Assembly (NCBI RefSeq): GCF_000265425.1 | Contig: NC_018014.1 | Location: 5,022,001 to 5,086,000, forward strand | Source: Terriglobus roseus DSM 18391 | GTDB taxonomy: Bacteria; Acidobacteriota; Terriglobia; Terriglobales; Acidobacteriaceae | Length of the DNA stretch: 64,000 bases | Direction of reading: 5' to 3' | In this document: piece by piece, positions 16,688 through 24,719 of the stretch | Layout: every line of letters starts with the position of its first letter | Numbering within the stretch: position 1 is the stretch's first letter | Notes under the pieces: model-generated | The model's input: the letters and a program-made list of their open reading frames with translations, nothing else | Database searches by the model: none | What the model was told of the DNA's origin: nothing | Program-made: the position numbers and the translations under genes

Positions 16688-18029
16688 CGCTACGCTCGCA
16701 GCGCCAGCTTCGCCGCAGGCGAAGCGCTCTGCGGATGGTGTCATCGGCAGGCGTGTGATAGCCCACGCCGTATGGCATGCCTTGCTTTGGCTCGTAGTCG
16801 CAAATGTAGTTGGCGTAATCCTTGCAGCCATGCTGCTGCTTCCCGGCATCAACACGGCACTCGCACCGCTGACCTACGGCCGATGGATGCCGGTGCACAT
16901 GAATCTGCAACTCTACGGCTGGTGCAGCCTTCCCCTCGTAGCCTTCCTCCTGCACGTATACGGTGGCCGCCGGCAACCTGCCGCCACGTGGGTGTCATCG
17001 GTCCTTTGGCTCTGGTCAGCCGCACTTACCGTCGGCTGCGTCTCCTGGCTCAGCGGCCAAACCAGCGGCAAGCTCTTTCTCGACTGGACCGGATACTCCC
17101 GCATCCTCTTCCCGCTGGCGCTCCTCGGTCTATGGGCACTGTTGGCTCGATCCTTCTGGCATCAATGTCAGACAGAAGCTCACAACAAATGGATCAAACT
17201 CACCAAAACAATCGGCCTGATTCTGCTGCTGCTCGTACCCGTTCTGATCTACATCGCATCCAGCCCTATGATCTATCCGCCCATCAATCCAGACACCGGC
17301 GGCCCAACCGGAGCCAGCCAGCTTGAGTCGACACTCGTCATCATCGCCATCCTTCTGCTGCTGCCCTTCGGCATCGCACAGCGGCGACCGACACCGTCGC
17401 GCACCATCCGCTACGCGTGGATCATCTTCGCGGTCGAGTGTCTTCTGTGCCTTGCGCTTGGCCGCGCGGATGTAAGTCACCACAAACCCGCCCAGTGGGT
17501 CAGCCTCGCCAGCCTGCTCGTATGGATGCCACTCACGCCGGCCTACTACGCAGCCTTCCAATGGCACCGCAACACGCGTCTATGGCGTGCCGCATTCCTC
17601 TGCTGGTGGATCGTACTCATCCCCACCGGCTGGGCACTCTTCCTGCCCGGCGTACTCGACCACTTCAAATTCACCGACGGCCTGGTCGCGCACTCACTGT
17701 TAGCCATGGCCGGATTCGTCTCCAGCCTGTTGATCTTTGTTCTAGTGCAGCTCATGGAAGATGATGGCTGGATCTTCACCGGCAAGAATTCGTTTTACTT
17801 ATGGCAGCTTAGCGTCGCCGCATACGTCGCAATCATGTTTTACGCAGGCTGGATCGAGGGCTTCCATCCAGCATTCTCCATGGTGCCCGGAAGCCTGCGA
17901 GACGGTCTATACCTTGCTCGACTAGGCCTCGGCGTCCTCATCCTCATCGCCTCAGCTATCTGGTTCAAAGACTCGTTCTCCCTCTTTCGCGAAATCGAAT
18001 CTTCCAACGCACCCACAGAGAGGACCTGA
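16674..18029 (+). CDS. Divergent CcoN-like haem-copper oxidase subunit I homolog
   Basis: 451 residues, about 12 membrane segments. Alignment by eye to CcoN: helix II His (H75 in WMPVHMNLQLYGW), a His-His pair at H269-H270 followed by PAQW and LLVWMP as in the CuB segment of cbb3 oxidases, and FTDGLVAHSLLAMAGF, matching the CcoN FTD..GHVHSGALGW segment, with H340 in the high-spin haem position. Missing: the helix VI His and the cross-linked Tyr expected near 212-222 (TGASQLESTL), and the second helix X His, replaced by L342. So the third CuB ligand and one low-spin haem ligand are absent, and O2 or NO reduction of the usual kind looks unlikely. It may be a haem b protein that hands electrons on. 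The cytochrome c fusion two genes down supports a redox role. Confidence 0.75.
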   Translation: MSASSATLAAPASPQAKRSADGVIGRRVIAHAVWHALLWLVVANVVGVILAAMLLLPGINTALAPLTYGRWMPVHMNLQLYGWCSLPLVAFLLHVYGGRRQPAATWVSSVLWLWSAALTVGCVSWLSGQTSGKLFLDWTGYSRILFPLALLGLWALLARSFWHQCQTEAHNKWIKLTKTIGLILLLLVPVLIYIASSPMIYPPINPDTGGPTGASQLESTLVIIAILLLLPFGIAQRRPTPSRTIRYAWIIFAVECLLCLALGRADVSHHKPAQWVSLASLLVWMPLTPAYYAAFQWHRNTRLWRAAFLCWWIVLIPTGWALFLPGVLDHFKFTDGLVAHSLLAMAGFVSSLLIFVLVQLMEDDGWIFTGKNSFYLWQLSVAAYVAIMFYAGWIEGFHPAFSMVPGSLRDGLYLARLGLGVLILIASAIWFKDSFSLFREIESSNAPTERT

Positions 18030-18035
18030 CCTCCA

Positions 18036-18446
18036 GTGAAACGTTCCCTGCTCATCGCGTATCAGCTCGCAACCGGTGTCTCCGACGCATCCACAGGCCT
18101 GCTCCTCATCGCCTCCCCCGAGTTGGCTCTTCGGCTGATGAAGTTACATGCGGCTACAGAAATATTGCCGTTCCTCTCTTACATCGGCACCTTCGTCCTG
18201 TCGGTCGGTATCGCGGGCCTCTACGGGGCAGTCCTCGCAGCGCGACCAGGATCCGAAGAGAAGCTCGAAGTCGTCTGGACCTTAACCTCCATCACACGCG
18301 GGCTCGTCGCAACCTTCGTCGCCTACAAGATCGCAACCGGCGAATTCGAGCAGGGCTGGATCAGCGTCGTCCTCGTCGACGGTGCCGTTGCACTTCTGCA
18401 ACTCGTCGGACTTACAAGAAAGTGGCTCAGCCATGTCAGCACTTAG
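18036..18446 (+). CDS. Four-helix membrane protein of unknown function
   Basis: 136 residues with four hydrophobic segments (about 5-28, 43-68, 80-100, 107-128). No Cys and no obvious haem-binding pair. Six bases separate it from the CcoN-like gene and it overlaps the MFS-CcoO fusion gene by 14 bases, so it belongs to the same operon and may be a small subunit of that membrane complex. Family not recognised. Confidence 0.7.
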   Translation: MKRSLLIAYQLATGVSDASTGLLLIASPELALRLMKLHAATEILPFLSYIGTFVLSVGIAGLYGAVLAARPGSEEKLEVVWTLTSITRGLVATFVAYKIATGEFEQGWISVVLVDGAVALLQLVGLTRKWLSHVST

Positions 18447-20349
18447 AGGACTTACCTCAGGTTGGCGTGCCGTCTGCCTCATCGCCATAACCTATGTCTA
18501 CTTCCTGATCTTTGCGCAGTTCGCCTTCCTCAACCGTCTCGGTCAGCTCGGCATCGAAGACGCCCACCTGCAAGCTGTTATGGCCACCATGGCACTCGCC
18601 GGTATCGTCTTCAGCCTGATCGCCGCGTTTCGGCGGTTCGCACCGGCACAGCGTCTGGGAATCGCCTTCCTACTCTGCGGCATGGCTGCATCGGCAAGCA
18701 TCCTCCGACTGAATCTCGCCGGTGCCATCGCGGTTGCTTTCTGCATCGGCGCTGGCTTAGGACTGTTAACCGTAACGCTCGTCTCGAATCTCGATCTGTG
18801 GGTCGGGACCAATGACGGCATCGCAGCGGCCGGTCTTGGCACGGGACTGGGATATTTCTTCTGTAACATACCTGCGCTCTTCACTGCGTCGCCGCACCAC
18901 CAGTCCTTCACCGCCGCCATACTTTGCTTGCTTGGGTACGCCGTCGCGCAACGCGCAAATGCGCGTCCCTCCCTTCCAACACGCAACACACGAGCCAGCG
19001 CAATTCCGTTTGCTTTCGCCCTGGTTGGTCTTACTGCTTTGGTGTGGCTCGACTCCGCAGCTTTCTTCATCATCCAGAACACGCCCACCCTCAAAGCCGG
19101 CACGTGGGAAGGCAACCTCCATCTCTGGACCAACGCTTGTCTTCATCTTGGCGCCGCACTGCTTAGCGCCTACCTGCTCCGCCGCCGCGGCACCGCGTTC
19201 GTCTTATGCTCTGCTGTCCTCGCGCTTGCCATTGCCTGCATCCTCCTGCACGACCCAGCGCGAGTCGTCCTCGCTTCCCTCTTCTATCCCATCGGGGTGT
19301 CGCTCTACTCCGTTGCTCTCGTCGCCTACCCTTCCTTTCTCGCAGAGTCGGGTTCGGCAACAGAACGCTCACGCAAGGCCGGCCTCATCTACGCCATCGC
19401 CGGTTGGTTCGGCTCCGCAATGGGCATCGGCATGGGCCAGCATCTCAAACAAGTCCCAATCCCGTTCGTAGCAGTTGCAGTCCTCTGCATCTTCGGAACG
19501 ACACTCTTTCGCCTGGCACGCACTCATCGCAAAGAAATGACAGTCGTATCGCTCGCGCTGATCGGCGCGCTCTGCCTCTACCTGCCGCAAAATCTCACCA
19601 CCCAGAGTGCCTCTCCATCATCCGCAGTAGAACGCGGCCGCCGCGTCTACATCGCCGAGGGATGCATCCACTGCCACTCCCAATACATCCGCCCCAATAC
19701 CGCAGATATCCTCACGTGGGGTCCAGCCATGACACTCGCGGAGCTTCGCGCACAAAATCCACCGCTCATCGGAAACCGCAGGCAGGGTCCCGACCTCTCA
19801 CAGGTCGGCGGTCGCCGCTCCCCGCTCTGGTTGAAGGCGCACTTCTTCGATCCGGACCAAGTAAGTCGCGCTTCCTTCATGCCCTCCTATCGCTACCTGT
19901 TTCAAGACGCAACGCGCGGCGACGACCTCGTTCAGTACCTCGCAAACCTAAGGAGCCCAAACTACCCCGACCATCTCGCAGCAGAGCAGGCCTGGCATCT
20001 TTCAGCCTCATCGATTGCAAATGCTGACGCAGATAAAGGCGCGCTTCTCTACGGCGACCACTGCGCAACCTGCCACGAAGTCGACGGCGCCACACGCGCA
20101 AAATGGTCTTCCAGCTTCAAGCGGCTTCCACCCAGTCTTCACGACGGACCATGGCAGCACGTACACCTTAATGCAACGCCAGAAGCACGCATACAACAAC
20201 TCGCGCAGATCGTCCGCTTCGGCATTCCACAAACAGACATGCCCGGCCACGAGTATCTATCCGACCAGGACATATCTTCCATCGTCCTTTGGCTGAACCA
20301 ATCCATCGCGCCGAATAACGGCTCCATCCGCCCAGGAGAGAACCTATGA
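18433..20349 (+). CDS. Fusion: MFS-like membrane domain + CcoO-like cytochrome c + class I cytochrome c
   Basis: 638 residues from the ATG at 18433, where the membrane domain begins. Residues 1-385 carry about 12 hydrophobic segments in MFS style. At about 397 begins a CcoO-type domain: ERGRRVYIAEGC, haem site C411-IH-C414-H415, SQYIRP, then NRRQGPDLSQVGGRRSPLW and an axial-Met candidate in SFMPSYRYL, each with a counterpart in cbb3 oxidase subunit II. A second haem c site, C544-AT-C547-H548, heads a class I domain with axial-Met candidate in TDMPGHEYL. CcoO is normally a one-helix protein; here a full transporter-like domain replaces its anchor. The haem domains should face the periplasm. 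It starts inside the preceding gene and its stop overlaps the YceI start by 4 bases. I know of no standard complex with this arrangement. Confidence 0.85.
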   Translation: MSALRGLTSGWRAVCLIAITYVYFLIFAQFAFLNRLGQLGIEDAHLQAVMATMALAGIVFSLIAAFRRFAPAQRLGIAFLLCGMAASASILRLNLAGAIAVAFCIGAGLGLLTVTLVSNLDLWVGTNDGIAAAGLGTGLGYFFCNIPALFTASPHHQSFTAAILCLLGYAVAQRANARPSLPTRNTRASAIPFAFALVGLTALVWLDSAAFFIIQNTPTLKAGTWEGNLHLWTNACLHLGAALLSAYLLRRRGTAFVLCSAVLALAIACILLHDPARVVLASLFYPIGVSLYSVALVAYPSFLAESGSATERSRKAGLIYAIAGWFGSAMGIGMGQHLKQVPIPFVAVAVLCIFGTTLFRLARTHRKEMTVVSLALIGALCLYLPQNLTTQSASPSSAVERGRRVYIAEGCIHCHSQYIRPNTADILTWGPAMTLAELRAQNPPLIGNRRQGPDLSQVGGRRSPLWLKAHFFDPDQVSRASFMPSYRYLFQDATRGDDLVQYLANLRSPNYPDHLAAEQAWHLSASSIANADADKGALLYGDHCATCHEVDGATRAKWSSSFKRLPPSLHDGPWQHVHLNATPEARIQQLAQIVRFGIPQTDMPGHEYLSDQDISSIVLWLNQSIAPNNGSIRPGENL

Positions 20350-20909
20350 AAATCCTCGCTGCCATCGCACTCGACCTCATCATTGCGCCCGCCCTCCACG
20401 CGCAACATCAGACTTTCACCATCAACCCCGACACCAGCGAAGTGAAGATGCAGCTCAAGACCAATCACGAGATCGTGAACGGAACGTTCCATCTGCAATC
20501 GGGCACCATCAACTTTGACCGCACTGCGACTACTATCTCCGGCAACGTCGACGTAGCGGCCATCACCGGCAAAACCGGCAATGACAGTCGCGACAAGAAG
20601 ATGAAGAAAGACATTCTGAAGACAGACAAATACACCGAAGTGACATTCGCGCCCGCCAGTTACACCGGCACCATCAATCCCACCGGCGATTCAACCATTG
20701 AAGTCAGCGGAGCCTTCACACTTCTGGGCGCAGCGCACACCATCACTATTCCAATGCAGATCCACATCGACCACGAGAATGGCACGGCAAAGTCCCGCTT
20801 CGTAATCCCGTACGTCCAGTGGGGGCTCAAGAATCCCAGCTTCCTCATGTGGAAAGCAGAAGACAACGTCGCAATCGATCTCAATCTCATCGGCACCATC
20901 TCACATTGA
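20346..20909 (+). CDS. YceI-family periplasmic lipid/isoprenoid-binding protein
   Basis: 187 residues with a signal-like N-terminus ending ALHAQ. The rest is the YceI lipocalin-like barrel: YEVKM-type opening (TFTINPDTSEVKMQ), NGTFHLQSGTINFD, DSRDKKMKKDILKTDKYTEVTFAP, and HTITIPMQI. YceI proteins bind polyprenyl lipids in a hydrophobic pocket; some bind quinone precursors. Last gene of the plus-strand operon that begins with a prenyl synthase, which fits an isoprenoid carrier function. Convergent with the DUF2147 gene 36 bases away. Confidence 0.92.
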   Translation: MKILAAIALDLIIAPALHAQHQTFTINPDTSEVKMQLKTNHEIVNGTFHLQSGTINFDRTATTISGNVDVAAITGKTGNDSRDKKMKKDILKTDKYTEVTFAPASYTGTINPTGDSTIEVSGAFTLLGAAHTITIPMQIHIDHENGTAKSRFVIPYVQWGLKNPSFLMWKAEDNVAIDLNLIGTISH

Positions 20910-20945
20910 GATGGTTGCCGACATGCAACTCGCAGACTTCGAAAC

Positions 20946-21398
20946 TTACTGCTTACAAACAGCAGTCTCAGACGTGCGATTCCACTTCTCTGTTCGACCC
21001 AGCAGCGAGATCCCGACGTAGCCCCGAAGGCTAAGGACATCGCCATGACTCTCCATCCGGCCGTTATAGGTTCGGCCGGACTTCGGATCGTATAACTTGC
21101 CATCCTCAGCCTTGGTCGGGTTCACCATCTGGAACCCCTCACCCAGCCGAAGCCCACAGAGCGATCGGGTTCGAAGCCCCGCATCGGGATTGTTGTTATC
21201 GACACGTCCCGGCGCCGTCGGACTGATCGCAGCCAAAGTCGCGCAGACATCCTTGCCGCATGTAGCAACATGGATCACCGACCCGCCCGGCTCCTTCCAG
21301 TAACCAAGTATGCCGTTCTGCTGCGCGCGCACCACATTCGTCGATAACTGCAGGAATCCACACATCAGCAGCAGTGACGCCGCGCCAAACACTCTCAC
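20946..21398 (-). CDS. DUF2147 family secreted protein
   Basis: 150 residues, signal peptide to about residue 25 (VVRAQQ). DUF2147 landmarks: GYWKEPGGSVIHVATC, CATLAAI, DNNNPDAGLRTRSLCGL, LYDPKSGRTYNGRM, LRGYVGISLLGRTEKW. Secreted, probably ligand-binding beta protein; function not established. The ATG overlaps the ketosynthase stop by 4 bases, so it is the last gene of the polyketide operon. Confidence 0.85.
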   Translation of the reverse strand: MRVFGAASLLLMCGFLQLSTNVVRAQQNGILGYWKEPGGSVIHVATCGKDVCATLAAISPTAPGRVDNNNPDAGLRTRSLCGLRLGEGFQMVNPTKAEDGKLYDPKSGRTYNGRMESHGDVLSLRGYVGISLLGRTEKWNRTSETAVCKQ

Positions 21399-22600
21399 GA
21401 AACAAATCTCCTCAAAGCAATCACGGCGTTCAGGCCTCCGAACGCAAAGGAATTCGAGAGCGCAAGCGAAGCATCGACACGCATGTTCTCCCGCAAAATC
21501 CCCTGCAGATCCAGCGCATCATCCACCGCAATCTCGCCATTGCCCGGCAGTACACCGTCTCGCAGTGCAAGTGCAGTCGCCAGCGCTTCAATCGCTCCGG
21601 ATGCACCCATGGCATGACCGTGCAGTCGTTTCGTCGAACTCACCGGAATCTTCCGCGCGCCTTGTCCAAATACCCGATGCAGCGCATCCGCCTCGGCACG
21701 ATCGTTCACATCCGTACCCGTTCCGTGCGCGTTGACATACCCAACTTCCGCGGGCGTCGCGCGCGCATCACGCAGCGCACGCGACATGGCGGCAGCCGGT
21801 CCCGCCGGATCTGCCTGCGTCATGTGGTGACCATCCGACGACATGCCAAAACCCACAATCTCCGCCAGTATCGTCGCTCCGCGCGCCACCGCAGCATCCA
21901 TCGTCTCCAGCGTCATCATCGCCGCGCCCTCCCCCAGCGTCATGCCATCGCGGTCCGCCGCAAAAGGCCTGCACGACGTCGGCGAAACAACGTGCAGACT
22001 ATCCCAGCTCTTCAAAAATCCGTAAGTTAGCGGCGCCTCATGTCCACCGGCAATGGCCGCCTCGACCATCCCCGACCGAACCATGTGGAACGCCTGCCCC
22101 AGCGCATGCGCGCCCGAAGCACACGCCGTGGACACCGCATAGGCCGGCCCTGTAATTCCATGCTCGATGCACACCAGGCTCGTGCCCGCACTGGCCATCG
22201 ATCGCGGCACTGTAAGCGGATGCACCCGGCCACCCTGCGTGTATAACTTCGCTGTCTCGGGCTCCTCGGCGCTGCGTCCGCCGGTCGAGCAGCCGAAGAC
22301 TGCCGCAACATCATCGCCCGCATAGGCCTGCATCAACCCCGACGCAGTCAACGCCTGCCGGGCCGACGCAATTGCAAAACTTGCCGACCGCTCCGCGAGT
22401 TTCGCCTGCGATGCCATCAACCAGTCCGCGGCCACAAACTCCCGCACACTCGCCATCTTTGTAAAGTGAAGTTCGCCTGCGGCAACATCCTCAATCTCGC
22501 GGATGCCAGACAGGCCTGCGAATAGATTCGCCTGGAACGTGTCCACATCCTGCCCAATCGCCGTGATACATCCAGCACCTGTCAGCACCACTCGTCTCAT
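21395..22600 (-). CDS. Beta-ketoacyl-ACP synthase II-type (FabF-like) ketosynthase
   Basis: 401 residues. Thiolase-fold KS with complete Cys-His-His triad: C160 in STACASGAH, H292 in NAHGTGTDVND, H329 in KRLHGHAMGASGA; K324 also present. Elongates acyl-ACP with malonyl-ACP. Overlaps the ACP stop by 4 bases, so the two are a dedicated pair, unlikely to be housekeeping fatty-acid synthesis because they sit between a type III PKS set and DUF2147. Several positions near 110-130 (GGRSAEEPETAKLYTQ) are unlike primary FabF. Confidence 0.92.
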   Translation of the reverse strand: MRRVVLTGAGCITAIGQDVDTFQANLFAGLSGIREIEDVAAGELHFTKMASVREFVAADWLMASQAKLAERSASFAIASARQALTASGLMQAYAGDDVAAVFGCSTGGRSAEEPETAKLYTQGGRVHPLTVPRSMASAGTSLVCIEHGITGPAYAVSTACASGAHALGQAFHMVRSGMVEAAIAGGHEAPLTYGFLKSWDSLHVVSPTSCRPFAADRDGMTLGEGAAMMTLETMDAAVARGATILAEIVGFGMSSDGHHMTQADPAGPAAAMSRALRDARATPAEVGYVNAHGTGTDVNDRAEADALHRVFGQGARKIPVSSTKRLHGHAMGASGAIEALATALALRDGVLPGNGEIAVDDALDLQGILRENMRVDASLALSNSFAFGGLNAVIALRRFVS

Positions 22601-22866
22601 GCGGTGTGCACACCACGGGCAGTCATCTGCTTCTTCGTAAGCGCCTGCTCCACCGCGACAGCTACATCACGCACCGTCGTAATCTGGTGCAGCTTCGCCT
22701 CAGGGATCTCGACGCCATACTTCTCCTCAAGATCAAAGGCCAGCGTAACCCGGTCAAGCGAATCGATCGCAAGCGATTCCAGCGTGGAGTCCAACGTGAT
22801 GGACTTTGCCGGGATCATCTTCTCCGCGGCTATTCGTCGGATACATTCTTCTTCCAGTTCCGTCAA
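22597..22866 (-). CDS. Acyl carrier protein
   Basis: 89 residues from TTG at 22866, chosen because GGAGG lies 6 bases upstream; an in-frame ATG at 22881 would place that site inside the gene. Four-helix ACP with phosphopantetheine site S36 in AIDSLDRV and an acidic helix II (FDLEEKYGVEIPE). The C-terminus has a basic extension (TKKQMTARGVHTA). Carries the acyl chain for the overlapping ketosynthase and probably supplies the type III PKS starter. Confidence 0.9.
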   Translation of the reverse strand: MTELEEECIRRIAAEKMIPAKSITLDSTLESLAIDSLDRVTLAFDLEEKYGVEIPEAKLHQITTVRDVAVAVEQALTKKQMTARGVHTA

Positions 22867-22908
22867 AAATATCCTCCACAAATGCGCTTACTCCCTCGAT
22901 GTAACGTT

Positions 22909-24021
22909 TCACCGCAACAAGGCCGTATCTGGAATGCGTGTCATGGATGCGATAAACGAAAGTAACCCAGGGGCCATCTTCACCACCTGCGCAGCTCCCG
23001 GCCAGGCAACCATCACTTGCGAAAGACGAGTAGCAATCGCAAGTCTACGTCCCAATTGGGATCGAAGGCGCGCCTGATAAACCGCCGCTCCATCACCCTT
23101 CAAAAAATGATGTGCCGCCATCGCACCACTATGCAGTGCAATCGCCATGCCATCACCGCAGAACGACGGGATAACCGCAGCCTGATCGCCAACATGCCAT
23201 AGCCCCTCAGACGAAGAAGCCTGCATGTGACCATACGGAATACGCGAAGCAGTCAGCGGAGACTCCAGCAGCGGAGTCGCCCCGTTCAACCGCTTCGTGA
23301 GATACGAAGAGTTCCTTTCGAGATAGGGCAAGACTCCAGCCCACTTACTCCCGGCAGCCTTCAAACACCCCCCTGTAACCAATAAGCACAGATTCACACG
23401 GCCACCTTCAACCGGCTGCAGACCCGCATAACCTCCTGGAAACAAAATCAGTTCAATTGCATCGCCCAACTCCGCATGCTGCTGCGGCGTAAGCCTGTAA
23501 TACATCTTGAAAGCAACCAGTCCCCGATGCGTTCCAGCCGGCCTTGGAAACCCGCGCAAGTCATATTTCCCTGTAGCAAGAAACACATCTTTCGACCGAA
23601 AGGTGCGGTCATCCCGATCAGACACCCACCACGCCGCATTCTCCGCTTTCAGCGTCTCCACATTTGTGTTGCGCTGCACATCCACACCGGCCACCGCGGC
23701 GCCCCGCAGCAACTCCTCATCCAGCAGCGATCGCGTCAGCGAATAAGCGGCGAACGGCAGCTTCTCTTCGACAACACCCGATCGCAGAACTAGCCGAACC
23801 GATCGCAGAGCCACCGCACCAAGAGCGGCAAGATCAACATTCAGCCGCGAAAGATAGTGGATCGCCTCACCACTTAGAAACTCTCCACACACCTTGTGGT
23901 GCGCGGCCTTGCTTCGTTCCAGCAGCACAGCACGCCGCCCCGCCCGCGCAAGCTCCGTGGCAACAGTGCAGCCCGCAAGTCCGCCACCCACCACCAGTGC
24001 ATCCGCATCGGGATAACTCAT
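22909..24021 (-). CDS. FAD-dependent oxidoreductase, geranylgeranyl reductase family
   Basis: 370 residues from the ATG at 24021, which overlaps the methyltransferase stop by 4 bases. FAD fold: GGGLAGCTVATELARAG near the N-terminus, ERSKAAHHKVCGEFLSGEA (the family's C-GE motif), and GDQAAVIPSFCGDGMAIALHSG late in the protein. Homologs are isoprenoid reductases or flavin hydroxylases; in type III PKS clusters a flavoprotein of this kind usually hydroxylates or oxidises the resorcinol or pyrone. Which applies here is open, especially with a prenyl synthase on the convergent operon. Confidence 0.88.
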   Translation of the reverse strand: MSYPDADALVVGGGLAGCTVATELARAGRRAVLLERSKAAHHKVCGEFLSGEAIHYLSRLNVDLAALGAVALRSVRLVLRSGVVEEKLPFAAYSLTRSLLDEELLRGAAVAGVDVQRNTNVETLKAENAAWWVSDRDDRTFRSKDVFLATGKYDLRGFPRPAGTHRGLVAFKMYYRLTPQQHAELGDAIELILFPGGYAGLQPVEGGRVNLCLLVTGGCLKAAGSKWAGVLPYLERNSSYLTKRLNGATPLLESPLTASRIPYGHMQASSSEGLWHVGDQAAVIPSFCGDGMAIALHSGAMAAHHFLKGDGAAVYQARLRSQLGRRLAIATRLSQVMVAWPGAAQVVKMAPGLLSFIASMTRIPDTALLR

Positions 24022-24719
24022 ACCTTCACACGCGAAACGCACAGTCGCGCCGGCCGGTAAGTCACTGTGTGTGCCGCTCCCTCTCCCACACCCGCAGCAG
24101 CAAGATAGCTGCTCCAATCGTCCGCACGAAACCCGCGACGAATCGAAACCGGCCCATCATGCTGCACAAAACGATGCCACCGCATCACTCGCGCCAGCAG
24201 TGCAAATCCGTAATAGGGAAACGGCTCGCGATGCAGATCATTCACAAACCAGCCACGCTGCGTCACACGTTCCATCCACGCAAGGAACCGGACGATCTCA
24301 TCGTCAGGCAGGTGATGGGTGAACAAGGAACTGATCACAAGATCGATCGGAACCTCTGGCTCATAAGAGAATGCATCTCCCGTAACCCATGCAATCTTCG
24401 ACTTACTCGACGTCCTCTCCGCCGCAGCACGCGCTGCATAAGGATTCAGGTCGATCCCCGTAAGCCTTACATCAATGCGACGCCGCGCAGCCCAACGCTC
24501 AACCATCCGCAACATATCGCCGCCACCGCAACCCACATCCACAATGTGGATCGCCCGCTTCTCCTGGCCGATCAAAGACTGCAACCAGTCCAGCGTCGGT
24601 CGATACGCAAACGTAAGTCGGTTCACCTGCTCCAGGTCAATCAGGCAGGCGCGAAAGTCCTCATACGAGCAGGGCTCGTCCATCCACTCCGAGAGATACG
24701 CACGCGACTCAAAGTTCAT
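24018..24719 (-). CDS. SAM-dependent class I methyltransferase
   Basis: 233 residues from the ATG at 24719, which overlaps the PKS stop by 4 bases. SAM motif I IVDVGCGGGDMLRM, motif II acidic residue in TGIDLNPYAARAA, and a SSLFTHHLPDDEIVRFLAW block typical of small-molecule O- or C-methyltransferases. Likely modifies the product of the type III PKS. Confidence 0.92.
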   Translation of the reverse strand: MNFESRAYLSEWMDEPCSYEDFRACLIDLEQVNRLTFAYRPTLDWLQSLIGQEKRAIHIVDVGCGGGDMLRMVERWAARRRIDVRLTGIDLNPYAARAAAERTSSKSKIAWVTGDAFSYEPEVPIDLVISSLFTHHLPDDEIVRFLAWMERVTQRGWFVNDLHREPFPYYGFALLARVMRWHRFVQHDGPVSIRRGFRADDWSSYLAAAGVGEGAAHTVTYRPARLCVSRVKV

